NCBI GenBank assembly: GCA_009377495.1 | Contig: WHTZ01000002.1 | Span: 152,284 to 216,283, forward strand | Length of the DNA stretch: 64,000 nt | Direction: 5' to 3' | From: Luteitalea sp. | GTDB taxonomy: Bacteria > Acidobacteriota > Vicinamibacteria > Vicinamibacterales > Vicinamibacteraceae | Shown here: positions 63,217 through 64,000 of the stretch, in pieces | Position numbering within the stretch: the stretch's first letter is position 1 | Layout of the letters: each line of letters opens with the position of its first letter | The notes under the pieces: model-generated | Told to the model about the DNA's origin: nothing | Databases searched by the model: none | What the model saw: the letters and a program-made list of their open reading frames with translations, nothing else | Made by a program: the position numbers and the translations under genes

Positions 63217-63750
63217 AATCCCCCTTCCTTTCCTGCAGGGGTCGCGTCCTCGAGTCGGGGCCCTTCCCTCCGGCAATTTTCATCGCCTTCCGCGGTACTA
63301 CGACCCCGTCCGACTCCTCGCACCGCCGCGGCGCCTTGACTGCCGTCTTGCACGCCCGCGTTGCGGTCGCCACCCGCACCGCGCGAGGTCTCCCGTGTTC
63401 GGCGGGTTCCGCTCACCACGTGCCGTCCCTGCTACCCCGGAGGAGTGCCTCGGTGCATCGGCTGAGCACCTTCCCGAGGCGTGCTGCCTTCGCCCACTTT
63501 GTAGAGGCTCGGCCTCCTCGACTTCTCACGAGGTTACATCTGAGTTCGCTACGCGCGACGGCCCGCGGCTTCGCAACCGCCCGCTTGCCAGCGGGCGGCA
63601 TGCAGGTCCCGCTTCTGCTGGACGCCTCACGACGTCACGCAGGGGACCCAGCTACCCTATTGCTCAGCGGTTCATAGGGGTGGGCTCCTTCCATCCCACG
63701 AGGAACACGCCGCTTTCACGGCGCACACAAAGTAGTGCCGGCACGAGTTG

Positions 63751-63879
63751 ATGTCACACCTCTTGGACCCGTCGCGCCGCACGCGTGGGGTCGAGGACCT
63801 TCGGGGTCTCCAGGCATTCGTGAGTGACGAGGACTTCTTAGAGGCACCACGCGCAGGACCCGCTAATATAGACACGTGA
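63751..63879 (+). CDS. Small ORF coupled to the gene at the window end
   Basis: 42 codons (MSHLLDPSRRTRGVEDLRGL, QAFVSDEDFLEAPRAG). Overlaps the next GTG by four bases. Starts 22 bp right of the intron, so it may be the tail of a longer gene. Not recognised. Confidence 0.4.
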   Translation: MSHLLDPSRRTRGVEDLRGLQAFVSDEDFLEAPRAGPANIDT

Positions 63880-64000
63880 TTACCCGCGATATCCACCGCT
63901 ACGTGTCACGCGAGTGGAAAGCCGCGCGTGACGCCAAAGACGCGTATTGGGCCGATCGGATTGGCCGGCTTGGTCCGACCGAGGGCCTCCGCATCGCAGA
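63876..64000 (+). CDS. Start of a hypothetical gene, runs off the window
   Basis: GTG start, 41 codons visible: ITRDIHRYVSREWKAARDAK, DAYWADRIGRLGPTEGLRIA. Helical and charged; the open frame reaches the window edge. It looks like a short two-gene unit with the preceding ORF, perhaps toxin-antitoxin-like (inference from layout only). Confidence 0.5.
   Translation, partial: MITRDIHRYVSREWKAARDAKDAYWADRIGRLGPTEGLRIA

Larger units (their letters stand above)
61827..63729 (-). mobile_element. Group II intron with maturase
   Basis: The 5' end is proposed at GTGTG (complement of 63725-63729, the GUGYG consensus) and the 3' end near 61827 after a domain VI hairpin. Domain V is recognisable. Region 63217-63729 is the intron 5' RNA (domains I-III) with GC-rich stems and no gene. 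The 5' exon ends GTGCCGGCAC then TACTTT, a hairpin-like sequence followed by T residues. This fits the habit of class C introns to insert after terminator-like stems. Ends are plus or minus several bases. Confidence 0.75.

Noticed and set aside
61924..63276. Reverse transcriptase as part of a retron or diversity-generating element
   Set aside because: Domain V, the maturase X domain and the 5' GUGYG end identify a group II intron; no template/variable repeat pair seen.

Overview
The window looks like a GC-rich bacterial chromosome. The best guess is Acidobacteriota, probably Vicinamibacteria-like. This is inferred from two PadR plus FtsX/MacB-type duplicated orphan permease modules typical of that phylum, many secreted beta-propeller proteins, and the family make-up of the housekeeping genes; no rRNA gene is present to prove it.

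Layout. (1) 1-21.5 kb is intact core chromosome. A minus-strand block runs uvrC, site-2 protease, trpS, scpA, scpB, with a CDP-alcohol phosphatidyltransferase facing away from uvrC. Then come csoR, a membrane gene with efp, hsp20, an HtrA protease, mpg, a HEAT-repeat gene, uvrA, a hybrid histidine kinase, bpt, a beta-propeller protein and a radical SAM enzyme. (2) At 21.55 kb lies tRNA-Thr(CGT). Its 3' end is repeated at 37.61 kb (49 bp) and 51.90 kb (45 bp). These direct repeats define two tandem genomic islands. GI-1 (21.6-37.7 kb) carries a tyrosine integrase, an AlpA-type regulator with a one-base frameshift, HicAB and HigBA toxin-antitoxin pairs, an AlbA_2 (Schlafen-type) protein, an unusual lipoyl-like/TIR fusion, a phospholipase-C-like secreted protein, wrecked conjugation-type genes, a dead DNA methyltransferase and a PadR/permease pair. 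GI-2 (37.7-51.9 kb) has no integrase. It starts with a broken PD-(D/E)xK nuclease, then an integron-type cassette array (three attC sites, no integron integrase), which ends inside a truncated abiEii. It continues with abiEi, RHH/Fic, an ECF41 sigma factor with its divergent oxidoreductase, a sialidase-like propeller protein and a second, frameshifted PadR/permease pair. (3) 52-57.7 kb, right of the islands, still contains decayed genes: a second collapsed abiE locus and a frameshifted two-component pair. (4) 57.8-64 kb holds a 5'-truncated secreted protein, a DUF222-HNH protein and a group II intron whose reverse transcriptase has YADE in place of YADD.

How it fits together. The left third is maintenance and repair (two nucleotide-excision-repair genes, a base-excision glycosylase, chromosome segregation, proteostasis). 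The middle is a tRNA-anchored defence and toxin-antitoxin hotspot built by repeated integration, then decayed. Single-base indels, several in G or C runs, break at least five genes between 25 and 57 kb, whereas all sixteen or so genes in the first 21 kb read through cleanly. The genome also carries small dispersed repeats: an approximately 170 bp element inverted on both sides of uvrA, heptamer tandem repeats (one inside uvrC), REP-like hairpins and a perfect 23-bp inverted repeat in front of bpt.
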